64,000 bases of DNA from assembly GCF_014207955.1 (NCBI RefSeq), contig NZ_JACHLK010000002.1, forward strand, positions 682,001-746,000. Reading direction: 5' to 3'. Under the pieces are notes generated by a model. The model saw only the letters and a program-made list of their open reading frames with translations, was not told where the DNA came from and searched no databases. Both the position numbers and the translations under genes were made by a program. How positions within the stretch are numbered: the stretch's first letter is position 1; each line of letters starts with the position of its first letter. Below are positions 50,619 through 59,692 of this stretch, in pieces. The DNA is from Acidovorax soli (GTDB lineage Bacteria > Pseudomonadota > Gammaproteobacteria > Burkholderiales > Burkholderiaceae_C).

Positions 50619-51259
50619 GGTGCCACCGCCTCTTGCACAGCGAAGAGTTGGGCGATGGCAGCGCGCGCCGATGCCAGTGCGGCATCGCGCACCTCGGGGC
50701 CGCGGTTCACGCCTTCGGCACGCACCACGTCGATGTGCGTGATGCCCATGAACTGCAGCGCCGCCACCAGGTAGCGCTCCTGGAAATCCTTGTCCTGCAT
50801 CTGTGGCGGGGTGCTGTAGATGTTGCCGCGCGCAGAGGCGATGACCACGCGCTTGCCGCCCGCCAGGCCGCGCGGTCCCTGCGGCGTGTACTCGAAGGTG
50901 CGGCCGGCCTGGGCCAGGGCATCGATCCAGGCCTTGAGCTGGGTGGGCACGCCGAAGTTGTACATGGGCGCGCCAATCACGATGGCGTCGGCTGCCAGGA
51001 ATTCCTCGAGCAGGGTGTTGATAGAGGCCAGGTCGGCCCGGCCCTGGGCGCTGGCCGGCTCGCTGCGCAGGCGCAGCGCTGCCACGGTCTCGGGCGTGGG
51101 CTGGGGCGGCACGGTCACGGCCAGGTCGCGGTAGGTCACGCGCACGGCGGGGTCGGCCGCGCGCCAGGCGTCCACCGTTTCGCGGCTGAGCAGGCGCGAG
51201 ACGGAGGCCGGGCCGGTGAGGCTCGAATCCAGGTGGAGGATGTGGAAGGCAGAGGTCAT
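50615..51259 (-). CDS. azoR: FMN-dependent NADH-azoreductase-like protein
   Basis: The 214-residue product resembles AzoR: LHLDSSLTGPASVSRLLSRE at the N-terminus (FMN phosphate loop), APMYNFGVPTQLKAWIDALA, and FEYTPQGPRGLAGGKRVVI. These enzymes are flavodoxin-fold quinone or azo reductases that use NADH. The start at 51259 follows the LysR-type intergenic region; an upstream frame to 51,370 has no domain content. It leads cluster B (ATGA overlap with the FAH gene), suggesting that it reduces a quinone made in the pathway. Confidence 0.88.
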   Translation of the reverse strand: MTSAFHILHLDSSLTGPASVSRLLSRETVDAWRAADPAVRVTYRDLAVTVPPQPTPETVAALRLRSEPASAQGRADLASINTLLEEFLAADAIVIGAPMYNFGVPTQLKAWIDALAQAGRTFEYTPQGPRGLAGGKRVVIASARGNIYSTPPQMQDKDFQERYLVAALQFMGITHIDVVRAEGVNRGPEVRDAALASARAAIAQLFAVQEAVAP

Positions 51260-51304
51260 GGGGGTGGTGGCACAAGCGGTGGAGGCCCGATGATGGGCGC
51301 GCAC

Positions 51305-51358
51305 TTCGTTCCATTCAACGGGGTCTGGTGCAACGCATCGTTCTTCTGATGGAACGAA
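51305..51358. promoter_or_regulatory. 10-base inverted repeat between azoR and LysR genes
   Basis: TTCGTTCCAT (51,305-51,314) and its exact complement ATGGAACGAA (51,349-51,358) flank 34 bases in the divergent gap between the azoR-like gene and the LysR gene. Spaced half-sites of this kind are typical of LysR-controlled promoters, so it is a candidate operator. Confidence 0.6.
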
Positions 51359-51393
51359 AATGGCACGCATGATGGACGCGGGAGGTGCACCCC

Positions 51394-52296
51394 ATGGAAG
51401 ACCTGAATGACCTGATGTTCTTTGCCAAGGTCGTGGAGCACGGCGGCTTCAGCGAGGCCGGCCGGCGCCTGGGCGTGCCCAAGTCGCGCCTGAGCCGGCG
51501 CATGGCCGTGCTCGAAGAACGCATGGGCGTGCGGCTGCTGCAGCGCTCGCCGCGGCGCATCACACTGACCGGCGCGGGCCAGAGCGTCTATGAGCGCTGC
51601 CGCACGCTGGTGGAACTGGCCGAGTCCACCCACGAGCTGGCGCGCCAGGCCTCGGCCACGCCACAGGGCGAGGTGCGCATCAGCTGCCCGATCACGCTGG
51701 CGCAGGTCTGGCTTACGCCCATCCTGCCGGGCTTCATGGCGGCCTGCCCGTTGGTGCGCCTGCACGTGACGGCTACCAACCGCCGCGTGGACCCGATCGA
51801 GGAACGCATGGACGTGGTGATCCGCGTGCGCCGCCCGCCCCTGCCCGATTCGGACCAGGTGGTGCGCAAGCTGGGCGAATCGACCGACGTGCTGGTGGCC
51901 AGCGCACGCCTGTTCGAGACCATGGCGCCCCCAGAGCAGCCCGAGGACATTGCCCGCCTGCCCACCCTCTCCTGGCCCGGCCGGGGTGAGCGCGTGGGCT
52001 GGAGCCTGGCCTGCGCCGAGCGCACGCTGGAGCTGCAGCATGTACCCCGCCTGGTCACGGACGACATGTTCGCGCTGCGCGAGGCCGCGCGCGCGGGCAT
52101 GGGCATTGCGCTGCTGCCCCGGCGCATCTGCCAGGCCGACATCCGCGCGGGCCGGCTCCTCCAGGTGCTGCCGCACTGGACCTCACCGCGCGCCGACGTG
52201 CTGGCCGTGTTCACCAGCCGGCGCGGCATGGTGCCGGCGGTGCGCGCCCTGCTCGACTACCTGGACCGCAACCGCGAGGACGATGCCGACGCCTGA
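51394..52296 (+). CDS. LysR-family transcriptional regulator (cluster B)
   Basis: The 300-residue protein has the LysR winged helix at residues 1-60 (MEDLNDLMFFAKVVEHGGFS, GVPKSRLSRRMAVLE) and an effector domain with RISCPITLAQVWLTPI, MDVVIRVRRPP and GMGIALLPRRIC. The pattern is that of the DsdC/AmpR-like group often next to reductases. It is divergent from the azoR-FAH-VOC-TctC unit with a 10-base inverted repeat in between and probably activates it. An ATG three codons earlier is also in frame. Confidence 0.92.
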   Translation: MEDLNDLMFFAKVVEHGGFSEAGRRLGVPKSRLSRRMAVLEERMGVRLLQRSPRRITLTGAGQSVYERCRTLVELAESTHELARQASATPQGEVRISCPITLAQVWLTPILPGFMAACPLVRLHVTATNRRVDPIEERMDVVIRVRRPPLPDSDQVVRKLGESTDVLVASARLFETMAPPEQPEDIARLPTLSWPGRGERVGWSLACAERTLELQHVPRLVTDDMFALREAARAGMGIALLPRRICQADIRAGRLLQVLPHWTSPRADVLAVFTSRRGMVPAVRALLDYLDRNREDDADA

Positions 52297-52313
52297 CGGC
52301 AGGCGCCTGGCGG

Positions 52314-54488
52314 CTACTGCGTGATGCGCGCAATCGCCACGTGCAGCATCTGCGGCGTGCAGGGCTTGGGCAGCACGTCGAAGCCCATCTGGTGGATGTG
52401 GTCCAGTTGCTCGGCGTAGCCCGTCATGAGCAGCAGCTTCTGCGCGGGCCAGGTCTGGCGGATGTGGCGCGCCAGGCCCACGCCGTCGATCTCGCCGGGC
52501 ATCACCACGTCCGACAGCACGAGGTCGGGCCGCTCGCCCTCTTCAAGCAGCGCGCGCGCCTTGGCCGCGCGGTCCACACGCGTCACGCGGCAGCCCAGGG
52601 ATTCGAGGATGGGCACCAGCGAGGCGGCCACCTCGTCGTTGTCCTCCACCACCAGCAGGCGCTTGTTCAGGGGCGCCAGCGGCGGCGCGGGGTTGGCATC
52701 CTCGCGCACCGCCTGCGGCCGGGCGCTCGGGAAGTACAGGCGGATGCGGGTGCCCGTGCCCAGCGTGCTCGCGATCTCCGCGCGCCCGCCCACGCGCTGG
52801 CACATGCCATACACCTGGCTCAGCCCCAGGCCCGTGCCTTCGCCCACGGCCTTGGTGGTGAAGAAGGGCTCGAACACCTTGCCCAGCAGCTCCGGCGGGA
52901 TGCCGCTGCCCGTGTCGGCCACCTCGATGAGCACCATGGCGGGCATGCCCTGCCCGGCCTCGCTTTCGCTGGCATTGCGCGCACGGATCACCAGGCTGCC
53001 GCCCTGGGGCATGGCATCGCGCGCGTTGATGGACAGGTTCAAGAGCGCCAGCTCCAGCTCCGCCAGGTCCAGCACCACGGGGGCAGTGGCTGGGTCCACC
53101 TGCACCTCCAGCGGGATCTGGCTGCCCAGCACCGGCGCGATCAGGTCCTTGGTCGGGGGCAGCTTGTCCTGCAGCACCACATGCTCGGCCACCAGGGGCT
53201 GGCGGCGCGAGAAGGCCAGCAGCTGGCGCGTGAGGTTGGTGGCCGACTTGACCGCCCGTGCCATGGAGTCGATCTGCTTGCTGCCTGCCTCGGGCAGGGT
53301 GCGCCTGAGCAGGTGCAGGTTGTTGCTGATGACCATCAGCGCGTTGTTGAAGTCGTGCGCCACGCCCCCCGTGAGCCGGCCCAGGGCTTCGAGCTTCTGC
53401 GCCTGCAGCAGGGCCTCCTCGGCGCGGCGGCGCGTGGCGATCTCTTTTTCCAGGCGCTCGGTGGTCGACAGGGCCGTGCGCGCATTGCGCAGGGCCATGC
53501 GCGCCGCGATGAACAGTGCGGCCACGGGCAGCGCCCCCAGGGCAAACAGCGCCCCGAGCTGGCGCAGCACCTGGTTGCGCAGCGAGGTCAGGTTCATGCC
53601 CGTGCCCACATACAGCGGGTAGCTGCCCACCTTGCGGTAGGCGATGATGCGGTCCTGCCGGTCCACCGAGGAGATGCCGCGCATCTGCGCCGAGGCTTCG
53701 CCCTGGTGCAGCCGCCGCATCACCGGGCTGTCGGGCGCCAGTTGCTCGGGCGCCTTGTCGACCAGGGGCCAGCGGGTGTAGATGGCCCCGTCCTCGCGGA
53801 ACAGGTTCACGGCCAGGCCCGGTTCGTCAGCCACCAGGTCGCTGTAGAAGTCCTGGAAATACGCGCTCAGCAGGCTGACGTTGATGACCCCGCCGAACTG
53901 GCTATTGTGGTCTTCGTAGCCGATGCTGATGTCGACGATCTTCTCCTTGGTGGTGCGCGTGACCAGCGGCCCCGAGATGTAGCGCTGGCCCGGCGGCCGC
54001 AGGCGGTGGAACTGGAAATAGTCGCGGTCCGACACGTCGAACACCGGCAGTTGCGCAAAGCGGCTGCTGGCAATGGGCTTGCCTTCCGAATCGAAAATCC
54101 AGACGGACTGGATCTGCGGCTGGTCCTTGACGCGGGCCAGCAAGGTGGCATGCAGTTCCTCGGCGTGGATGCGCAGCTCCTGCGGGCTCCTGCCGCTGAC
54201 CATGGCCACGACCCGGTCCTGCAGCGCCTCGGATGCCGCCATGACCTTGGAGGCATGCTCGTGCGCCACGCGCAGCGAACGGCTCACGCGCAGCTCGGCC
54301 TCCTCGCGCGCATCCGCATAGCCCACGGCCCCGAACACCAGGTAGATGAACAGCGGCACGGCCACACTCAGCAGTACCAGCAGGCGCAGCCATTTCACCG
54401 AGGCCTGTGCTTGGGACTGGTTGTCTTCACGAGCCACTGCGGTATCCCATGTCATGGCGCCCGGCTGGGGGGCGCCCTTGGTTGTCAT
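52314..54488 (-). CDS. Hybrid histidine kinase with periplasmic Cache-like sensor
   Basis: The 724-residue protein has a TM segment near residues 32-54, a periplasmic part to about 305 resembling a Cache domain (YFQFHRLRPPGQRYISGP), a second TM near 310-330, a HisKA domain with the phospho-acceptor His at 378 (GVAHDFNNAL), a GHKL ATPase (NLSINARDAM, DTGSGIPPEL, GTGLGLSQVYG) and a receiver domain with phospho-acceptor Asp at 660 (LVLSDVVMPG). The first ATG is taken as the start; another lies 11 codons in. It probably passes phosphate to its own receiver and possibly to the NarL-type regulator encoded 1 kb upstream, which is only a guess. Confidence 0.93.
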   Translation of the reverse strand: MTTKGAPQPGAMTWDTAVAREDNQSQAQASVKWLRLLVLLSVAVPLFIYLVFGAVGYADAREEAELRVSRSLRVAHEHASKVMAASEALQDRVVAMVSGRSPQELRIHAEELHATLLARVKDQPQIQSVWIFDSEGKPIASSRFAQLPVFDVSDRDYFQFHRLRPPGQRYISGPLVTRTTKEKIVDISIGYEDHNSQFGGVINVSLLSAYFQDFYSDLVADEPGLAVNLFREDGAIYTRWPLVDKAPEQLAPDSPVMRRLHQGEASAQMRGISSVDRQDRIIAYRKVGSYPLYVGTGMNLTSLRNQVLRQLGALFALGALPVAALFIAARMALRNARTALSTTERLEKEIATRRRAEEALLQAQKLEALGRLTGGVAHDFNNALMVISNNLHLLRRTLPEAGSKQIDSMARAVKSATNLTRQLLAFSRRQPLVAEHVVLQDKLPPTKDLIAPVLGSQIPLEVQVDPATAPVVLDLAELELALLNLSINARDAMPQGGSLVIRARNASESEAGQGMPAMVLIEVADTGSGIPPELLGKVFEPFFTTKAVGEGTGLGLSQVYGMCQRVGGRAEIASTLGTGTRIRLYFPSARPQAVREDANPAPPLAPLNKRLLVVEDNDEVAASLVPILESLGCRVTRVDRAAKARALLEEGERPDLVLSDVVMPGEIDGVGLARHIRQTWPAQKLLLMTGYAEQLDHIHQMGFDVLPKPCTPQMLHVAIARITQ

Positions 54489-54794
54489 TCACGTTCGGTG
54501 CGAACCGGCCGGTCGGCAGGCGCCCCAAAGTATCAACCAAAAATGCACTTGCGGCTTGGCACTGCGTCCCCGGGATACCCCCTGTCCGCAGGCACGGTGG
54601 GCCACCAGGTTCTCCATGTAGGACAACCGGCCGAAAGCCGGCCGATCGCGCTGTGCGCCGGGCAGGACTGGGTACATTGCAGGGGCCGTGCATGCCTTGC
54701 GTTCAGAGCCGCAAGGCATGCAGGGTGCAAGCTCCGCCAGGCGCAAGCCTGGGGGAGTTTTGTCTTTTCGGGGGCAATGGCGGGGCCGGAATGC
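54489..54794. other. 306-base gap holding a strong hairpin
   Basis: Between the CZB gene and the hybrid kinase gene. Apart from the hairpin at 54,689-54,722 it shows no gene or repeat. The left part probably contains the promoter of the hybrid kinase gene. Confidence 0.5.
54689..54722 (-). terminator. 13-base perfect stem, probable CZB gene terminator
   Basis: TGCATGCCTTGCG pairs with CGCAAGGCATGCA around an 8-base loop. It lies 73 bases past the CZB gene stop in the direction of its transcription. There is no T-run, so if it terminates, it would need Rho or another factor; a regulatory role upstream of the kinase gene is possible. Confidence 0.5.
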
Positions 54795-55280
54795 TCAGCG
54801 CACGGCGCTGTTCTTGAGTTCCTTGAGCAGCAGCACCACCTGGTTTGATGCGTGCCGGCAGCTGCCGTTCAGCACCTTGTGCGACTGCGCCAGATCGCCG
54901 TCCTGGAACAGGCTCACCACGAGGGCGGCCTGCTGGTGAAAATACTTGTGGCGCGCCACCAGCATCCCGAACGCCGTGTGGTGCCCGAGGCGGGCATGGC
55001 CAGCGCCATGCAGCCAGCGGCCCAAGCGGCACCGGTGGTCCAGGCAGACCAGCTCCGGGCGCATCACTTCCTGGCTGCGGCCCATGGCCATGTCCTCCAG
55101 GCGGGCGCGCCAACGCTCGTGCAGGGCCAGGCCGGCGTCGATCTCCATCTCCATGGCCAGGTGGTCGGCATACTCGGCATCGAGTACGAGTTCGCTGGCG
55201 TTGTCCTCCTGGTCCCACGGTGCCTCGGGGCCGGACCTGGCCTGCTCGCGGGTGCGCAGCAGCCGACTGAAAAATCCCAT
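54795..55280 (-). CDS. Stand-alone CZB-domain protein
   Basis: The 161-residue protein consists mainly of a chemoreceptor zinc-binding (CZB) domain: an early His in LALHERWRARL, then the hallmark CRLGRWLHGAG and, after a helix, the ARHKYFHQQAA segment with two His. The fourth-ligand His-Cys-His-His set is therefore present. CZB domains bind zinc tightly and sense zinc or hypochlorous acid at receptors and diguanylate cyclases; here it is free-standing with a short N-terminal basic start. The start at 55280 follows AGAGGAATGGA. It may signal to the adjacent kinase or to the cyclic di-GMP network. Confidence 0.85.
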   Translation of the reverse strand: MGFFSRLLRTREQARSGPEAPWDQEDNASELVLDAEYADHLAMEMEIDAGLALHERWRARLEDMAMGRSQEVMRPELVCLDHRCRLGRWLHGAGHARLGHHTAFGMLVARHKYFHQQAALVVSLFQDGDLAQSHKVLNGSCRHASNQVVLLLKELKNSAVR

Positions 55281-55465
55281 TCCATTCCTCTTGCTTTCTA
55301 CCGCTGACCATCCAGCTGCGGGCGGGATCGTTGCCAATCCCTGCGCCATGCACGCCAGATGTCCTCGTCACCGGCCGCGCTGCGTGGAGCGGATACTGAA
55401 GCAAGCCGTCCTGGAAATCCATAATTCAATTGCACTAGCCGCCCGCCGACGGCAGGGCCTGCCGC

Positions 55466-56098
55466 TCACTGGATGAGGTTGTTCTTGAGCGCGTAGTAGG
55501 TCAGGTCGCTGTTGGAGTCGAGGTGCAGCTTTTCCATCAGGCGCGTGCGGTAGGTGCTCACCGTCTTCACGCTGAGCGACAGGTCCTCGGCGATCTCGCC
55601 CACGTTGGCACCCTGGGCCAGCTTGAGGAACACCTGGAATTCGCGTTCCGACAGGTGCTCGTGCGGCGGCCGTTCTCCGGGGCGGTTGAGCTGCTGGGCC
55701 AGCAGCTCGGCCACGGTGGGTGTGAGGTAGCGCTTGCCCAGCGCGATGACGCGGATCGCCTCCACGATCTCGGAGGGCTTGCACTCCTTGTTGAGGTAGC
55801 CGCTCGCGCCCTGGCGGATCAGGTTGATGGCGTAGTGCTCCTCGGGGTAGCCGCTCAGGATGAGGATGCCCATGTCCGGCGCCTTGGCGCGCAGCATGGA
55901 CATGGCGTCCAGGCCGCTCTGCCCGGGCATGGCCAGGTCCATCACGAGCACGTCGATGTCGTGCTCGCGGATCAGGTCGATGGCCTCGCGCCCGTTGCCG
56001 GCTTCTCCTTCCACCCGCAGGTCCACATGGTCGGCCAGGAACTGGCGCAGGCCTGCACGAACGATTTTGTGGTCATCCACGATGCCGATCTTGATCAT
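55466..56098 (-). CDS. NarL/FixJ-type response regulator
   Basis: The 210-residue product has a receiver domain (acidic pair in IVDDH, phospho-acceptor D54 in VMDLAMPG, Ser in ILSGY, Lys in LNKE) and a LuxR-type helix-turn-helix at about 147-205 (LSEREFQVFLKLAQGANVGE, LSVKTVSTYRTRLMEKL). It resembles UvrY/GacA-type regulators. No kinase gene is directly adjacent in an operon, but a hybrid kinase lies about 1 kb downstream in the same direction. Confidence 0.95.
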   Translation of the reverse strand: MIKIGIVDDHKIVRAGLRQFLADHVDLRVEGEAGNGREAIDLIREHDIDVLVMDLAMPGQSGLDAMSMLRAKAPDMGILILSGYPEEHYAINLIRQGASGYLNKECKPSEIVEAIRVIALGKRYLTPTVAELLAQQLNRPGERPPHEHLSEREFQVFLKLAQGANVGEIAEDLSLSVKTVSTYRTRLMEKLHLDSNSDLTYYALKNNLIQ

Positions 56099-56151
56099 TT
56101 TTGGTTCTTTTCTAGGGTTGATGGGAAAGCTGAAAAAGGGGTGGGTTCGGT

Positions 56152-58689
56152 TCAGTCCTTGGCGCTATAGCCCAGCAGGCGCATGGCGCCCGACAGCGAG
56201 ACAGCGGCCGCCGCGTAGCCCTGCCAGGGCGCATTGCCCTGGCGCAGGCGCTCGTCCACGGTGCGCACCGTCCAGTGCGCACCGCTGGTGAGCGTGCCCA
56301 GTTCCTTCCAGGCCACGGGCACCGAAATGCCCATGCCCGGGCGCGAGCGCGCGGACCAGGCGCTCACGGTGGTGGCCCCGCGCCCGTTGCGCAGGTAGTC
56401 CACGAAAATCTTGCCCACCCGGTTGCGCGGGCCGCTCCTGGCCACGAAGCGCGCGGGGATGGTTTCGGCCAGGTGCTGCACCACGGCCTGCGAGAAGCCC
56501 TTGACCACGGCCCAGCCCTGCAGGCGCTTGAGGGGCACCACCACGTGCAGGCCCTTGCCGCCGCTGGTCTTGAGAAAGGCCGGCAGGTGCAGCTCTGCCA
56601 GCATCACCTGCAGCAGCTGCGCGGCCTCCAGCACGGCCTCCCAGGGCACGCCCTCGCCCGGGTCGAGGTCGAAGCTCATGCGGTCGGGCCGCTCGATGCG
56701 GTCCTTGCGCGCATTCCAGGTGTGGAACTCCAGCACATTCATCTGCGCGGCCGACAGCAGGCCTTCGGGCCGCACCACTTCGAGCAGCGGCGCATGGCCC
56801 TCGTCGAGCGCCGGGTCGAGCGGGCGCACGCCCGCCAGGCTGGCCTGGTCCAGGTGCTTCTGGAAGAACAGCCCACCGCCCACGCCCTCGGGCGCGCGCA
56901 CCAGCGAGACCGGCCGGCCCTGGAGGTGCTCCATCATCAGCGGGGCCACGGTGGCGTAGTAGCGCACCAGGTCGAGCTTGGTGGTGCCGCTCGCGGCATC
57001 GATCACCCGCTCGGGGTGGGAGATCTGCAGTGCCCCGGGCCATGCCGCGGAAGCCGCTTTGGCGGCCTTGCGGGGGGCCTGTCTCTTCTCGATCGCGGCC
57101 ATGGCTTGGGGTTTTTCCTGCGCGATGGCCCGCACTGGCTTGTCGGTGCGCAGGCCGTGGAAGACGGAGTGGCGGATGCGCCCTTCCTTGGTCCATTCGG
57201 CAAACGACACCTCGGCCAAGAGGCGCGGCTTGACCCAGTGGGCCTTCTTGTCAACGGCCGTGCCCTCGGGGAACGGGCTCCGGGGGGTCTGCAATGCGTG
57301 GAGCCGGGTGTGCAGTTCCTTCAGGGTGCGCTCGCTGAAACCTGTGCCCACGCTGCCGGCATAGCGCAGCGCGCCATCGTCGCCATGCACGGCCAGCAGC
57401 AGCGCGCCGATGCCCGTGCGTGCGCCCTGCGGGTCGGTGTAGCCGGCGACCACGAATTCCTGCCGCTGGCCGCACTTGAGCTTGATCCAGTCGGGACTGC
57501 GCCGGGACACATAAGGGGCCGACTTGCGCTTGCCGATCACCCCCTCGAAGCCCAGGTGGCAGGCCGAGGACACCAGGTCCGAGGGCCTGGCCTCGAAGCC
57601 CTCGCTGAAGCGCACGCGATCGCTCGTGCCCTGCTCCACCACGGCCCGCAAGCGCTCGCGCCGCTGCAGCACGGGCAGGCCGCGCAGGTCATGCCCGTCG
57701 GCATAGGGAAGATCGAAAACGTAGTACACCAGGTCCCTGGCCACCTTGGCGTCGAAGGCGTTCTGCAGCGCCTGGAAGTCGGGCGTGCCATGGGCATCCA
57801 CGGCCACCACTTCGCCGTCGAGCCAGCCCGAGGACAGTGGCAGCCCGCCAATGGCCTTGACCAGTTCGGGCATGCGGTGCGTCCAGTCGTTGCCGTTGCG
57901 CGTGAACAGGCGCACCGCGCCCTGGTGCACCCGGGCCAGCAGGCGGTAGCCGTCGAACTTGAGCTCCCAGAGCCACTCCGTGGTGTCGGCGGGCGCCTGG
58001 TCCACCAGGGTGGCAAGCTGGGGCGCCAGGATATCGGGCAGCGGCACCTTGGCCTGCCTGGCTGGTTGGGGCTGCAGCGCAGCGGCGCGGGCGATGCCTG
58101 CAGGCCTGGGCGCGTTCAAAGGTGGAAGCGCGCTCACGCTGTCGGGCATTTCCTCGACCACGCTGAACTCGGCCGCTGGCCGCTCGAAGCGGTCATGTTC
58201 CTTGATCAGCAGCCAGGGCGGCTGCTTTTCGCTGCCCTTGCCGTGCATGCGCACCAGCGTCCAGCGGCCCTGCAGCTTGTGGCCGTGCAACTCGAACTTG
58301 AGTTGGCCCCGGCGGTAGCCCTCGGCGGCATCGCCCACGGGCACCCAGTACCCACGGTCCCAGACGATGACCTTGCCCGCGCCGTACTGTTTGGGCGGTA
58401 TCTGGCCCTCGAACGTGTTGTAGGCCATGGGGTGGTCTTCCACCTGCACGGCCATGCGCTTGTCGGCCGGGTCCAGGCTCGGGCCCTTGGGCACGGCCCA
58501 GCTTTTCATGCGGCCATCGATTTCCAGGCGCAAGTCGTAGTGCAGGCGGCTGGCCCAGTGTTTCTGTATCACGTACTGCAGCGCCCCGGCCACCGGCTCC
58601 CCGCCCTCGGCCGGCTCGGGCGTCAGGGCGAAGTTGCGCTTTCGCTGGTAGGGAGCGAGGGCGTCGGCCAGGTGCGGGTCTTTTGCCAT
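56152..58689 (-). CDS. ligD: DNA ligase D, multifunctional NHEJ ligase
   Basis: The 845-residue protein has the three LigD modules: an N-terminal 3'-phosphoesterase (about 1-180; HWASRLHYDLRLE, AVPKGPSLDP, HPMAYNTFEG), an ATP-dependent ligase (about 215-525; adenylated Lys at 244 in LKFDGYR), and a C-terminal primase-like polymerase (about 560-845; DLDPGEG with the catalytic Asp pair). The order PE-Lig-Pol is that of one known type of LigD. It starts 4 bases after the Ku stop and works with Ku in template-independent and dependent end joining. Confidence 0.96.
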   Translation of the reverse strand: MAKDPHLADALAPYQRKRNFALTPEPAEGGEPVAGALQYVIQKHWASRLHYDLRLEIDGRMKSWAVPKGPSLDPADKRMAVQVEDHPMAYNTFEGQIPPKQYGAGKVIVWDRGYWVPVGDAAEGYRRGQLKFELHGHKLQGRWTLVRMHGKGSEKQPPWLLIKEHDRFERPAAEFSVVEEMPDSVSALPPLNAPRPAGIARAAALQPQPARQAKVPLPDILAPQLATLVDQAPADTTEWLWELKFDGYRLLARVHQGAVRLFTRNGNDWTHRMPELVKAIGGLPLSSGWLDGEVVAVDAHGTPDFQALQNAFDAKVARDLVYYVFDLPYADGHDLRGLPVLQRRERLRAVVEQGTSDRVRFSEGFEARPSDLVSSACHLGFEGVIGKRKSAPYVSRRSPDWIKLKCGQRQEFVVAGYTDPQGARTGIGALLLAVHGDDGALRYAGSVGTGFSERTLKELHTRLHALQTPRSPFPEGTAVDKKAHWVKPRLLAEVSFAEWTKEGRIRHSVFHGLRTDKPVRAIAQEKPQAMAAIEKRQAPRKAAKAASAAWPGALQISHPERVIDAASGTTKLDLVRYYATVAPLMMEHLQGRPVSLVRAPEGVGGGLFFQKHLDQASLAGVRPLDPALDEGHAPLLEVVRPEGLLSAAQMNVLEFHTWNARKDRIERPDRMSFDLDPGEGVPWEAVLEAAQLLQVMLAELHLPAFLKTSGGKGLHVVVPLKRLQGWAVVKGFSQAVVQHLAETIPARFVARSGPRNRVGKIFVDYLRNGRGATTVSAWSARSRPGMGISVPVAWKELGTLTSGAHWTVRTVDERLRQGNAPWQGYAAAAVSLSGAMRLLGYSAKD

Positions 58690-58693
58690 GGTG

Positions 58694-59692
58694 TCAGGCG
58701 GCGCGGCGGGCGGGGGCCTTGCGGGCAGTGGTCTTCTTCGCGGCGGCTTTCTTCGCAGGAGCGGCCTTCCTGGCAGCCGCCTTCTTCGCCGTGCGCAGGG
58801 GGGTGACCGATGCGGCCTTGCCCTTCCCCTTGCCGGACGCTGCGGCGGCCGCCTTGCCGCCCAGGCTGCGCTTGAGCAGTGCGGTCAGGTCCAGCACATC
58901 GGCCCCGGCCGGGGCAGACTCCTTGCTGCGGTCCACCTTGACCACCGTGGCGGTCTCGCCCGAGGCCACCTTGGCCTGCACGAGTTGGTGGATCTCCTGC
59001 GCGAAGGAATTGCGAAAGGCGTCCGCGTCCCAGGGCTGGGTCATGTCATCGATGAGCTGCAGCGCCATGGTGAGCTCGGCCGGCTTGATGCCGGCAGCCT
59101 TGGCGTCCAGCGGCGGCAGGTTCAGCTGCTCGAACGAGCGGATCTCACCGCCCCAGCGCAGCAGGTTCAGCACCAGCGCGCGCCCGCAGGGGATCAGCAC
59201 CGCCAGGTGCTGCTTGGTCTGGATGACCACCTTGGCCACGCCCACCTTGCTGCTCTGGCGCAGGGCCTCGCGCAGCAGCGCGTACACCTTCTCGCCGCGC
59301 TGCAGCGGGGCCGTGTAGTAGGGCCGCTCCAGGTAGACGAAAGGGATCTCGTCGGCATCGAGAAAGGCTTCGATTTCGATGGTCTGCGTGATCTTGGGGT
59401 AGGCGGCGGCGATCTCTTCGGGCGTGAGCACCACGTAGTGCCCGTCCTCGTACTCGATGCCCTTGACGATGTGCTCGCGGGCGATCTCCTTGCCCGTGAC
59501 CTTGTTCACGCGCTTGTAGCCCACGGGCTCCATGGAGCGCTTGTCCAGCCAGTCGAAGTCGATGCCCGAATCGGCCGTGGCCGAGTACAGGCCCACAGGG
59601 ATGTGCACCAGACCAAAGCTGATCGCCCCCTTCCACATCGTGCGCGTGGAGGTGGGTGCCTTGCCCGTGTCCTTGTGTGACTGGCGGCCCAT
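58694..59692 (-). CDS. ku: Ku homodimeric DNA end-binding protein
   Basis: The 332-residue protein is bacterial Ku: WKGAISFGLVHIPVGLYSAT near the start, then GYKRVNKVTGKE, EYEDGHYVVLTPEEI and SFEQLNLPPLDAKA. The C-terminal ~45 residues form a Lys/Ala/Arg-rich tail (AAKKAAARKAAPAKKAA) like that of other longer Ku forms, which helps in DNA binding and ligase recruitment. It is the first gene of the Ku-LigD unit. It threads DNA ends and recruits LigD. Confidence 0.96.
   Translation of the reverse strand: MGRQSHKDTGKAPTSTRTMWKGAISFGLVHIPVGLYSATADSGIDFDWLDKRSMEPVGYKRVNKVTGKEIAREHIVKGIEYEDGHYVVLTPEEIAAAYPKITQTIEIEAFLDADEIPFVYLERPYYTAPLQRGEKVYALLREALRQSSKVGVAKVVIQTKQHLAVLIPCGRALVLNLLRWGGEIRSFEQLNLPPLDAKAAGIKPAELTMALQLIDDMTQPWDADAFRNSFAQEIHQLVQAKVASGETATVVKVDRSKESAPAGADVLDLTALLKRSLGGKAAAAASGKGKGKAASVTPLRTAKKAAARKAAPAKKAAAKKTTARKAPARRAA

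Noticed and set aside
52341-54848. 835-residue open frame opposite the hybrid kinase gene
   Set aside because: His/Gln/Ala-rich translation without domains, fully antisense to a kinase with all motifs.
56275-58806. 843-residue open frame opposite ligD
   Set aside because: Antisense to a complete LigD with catalytic motifs; no domain content.
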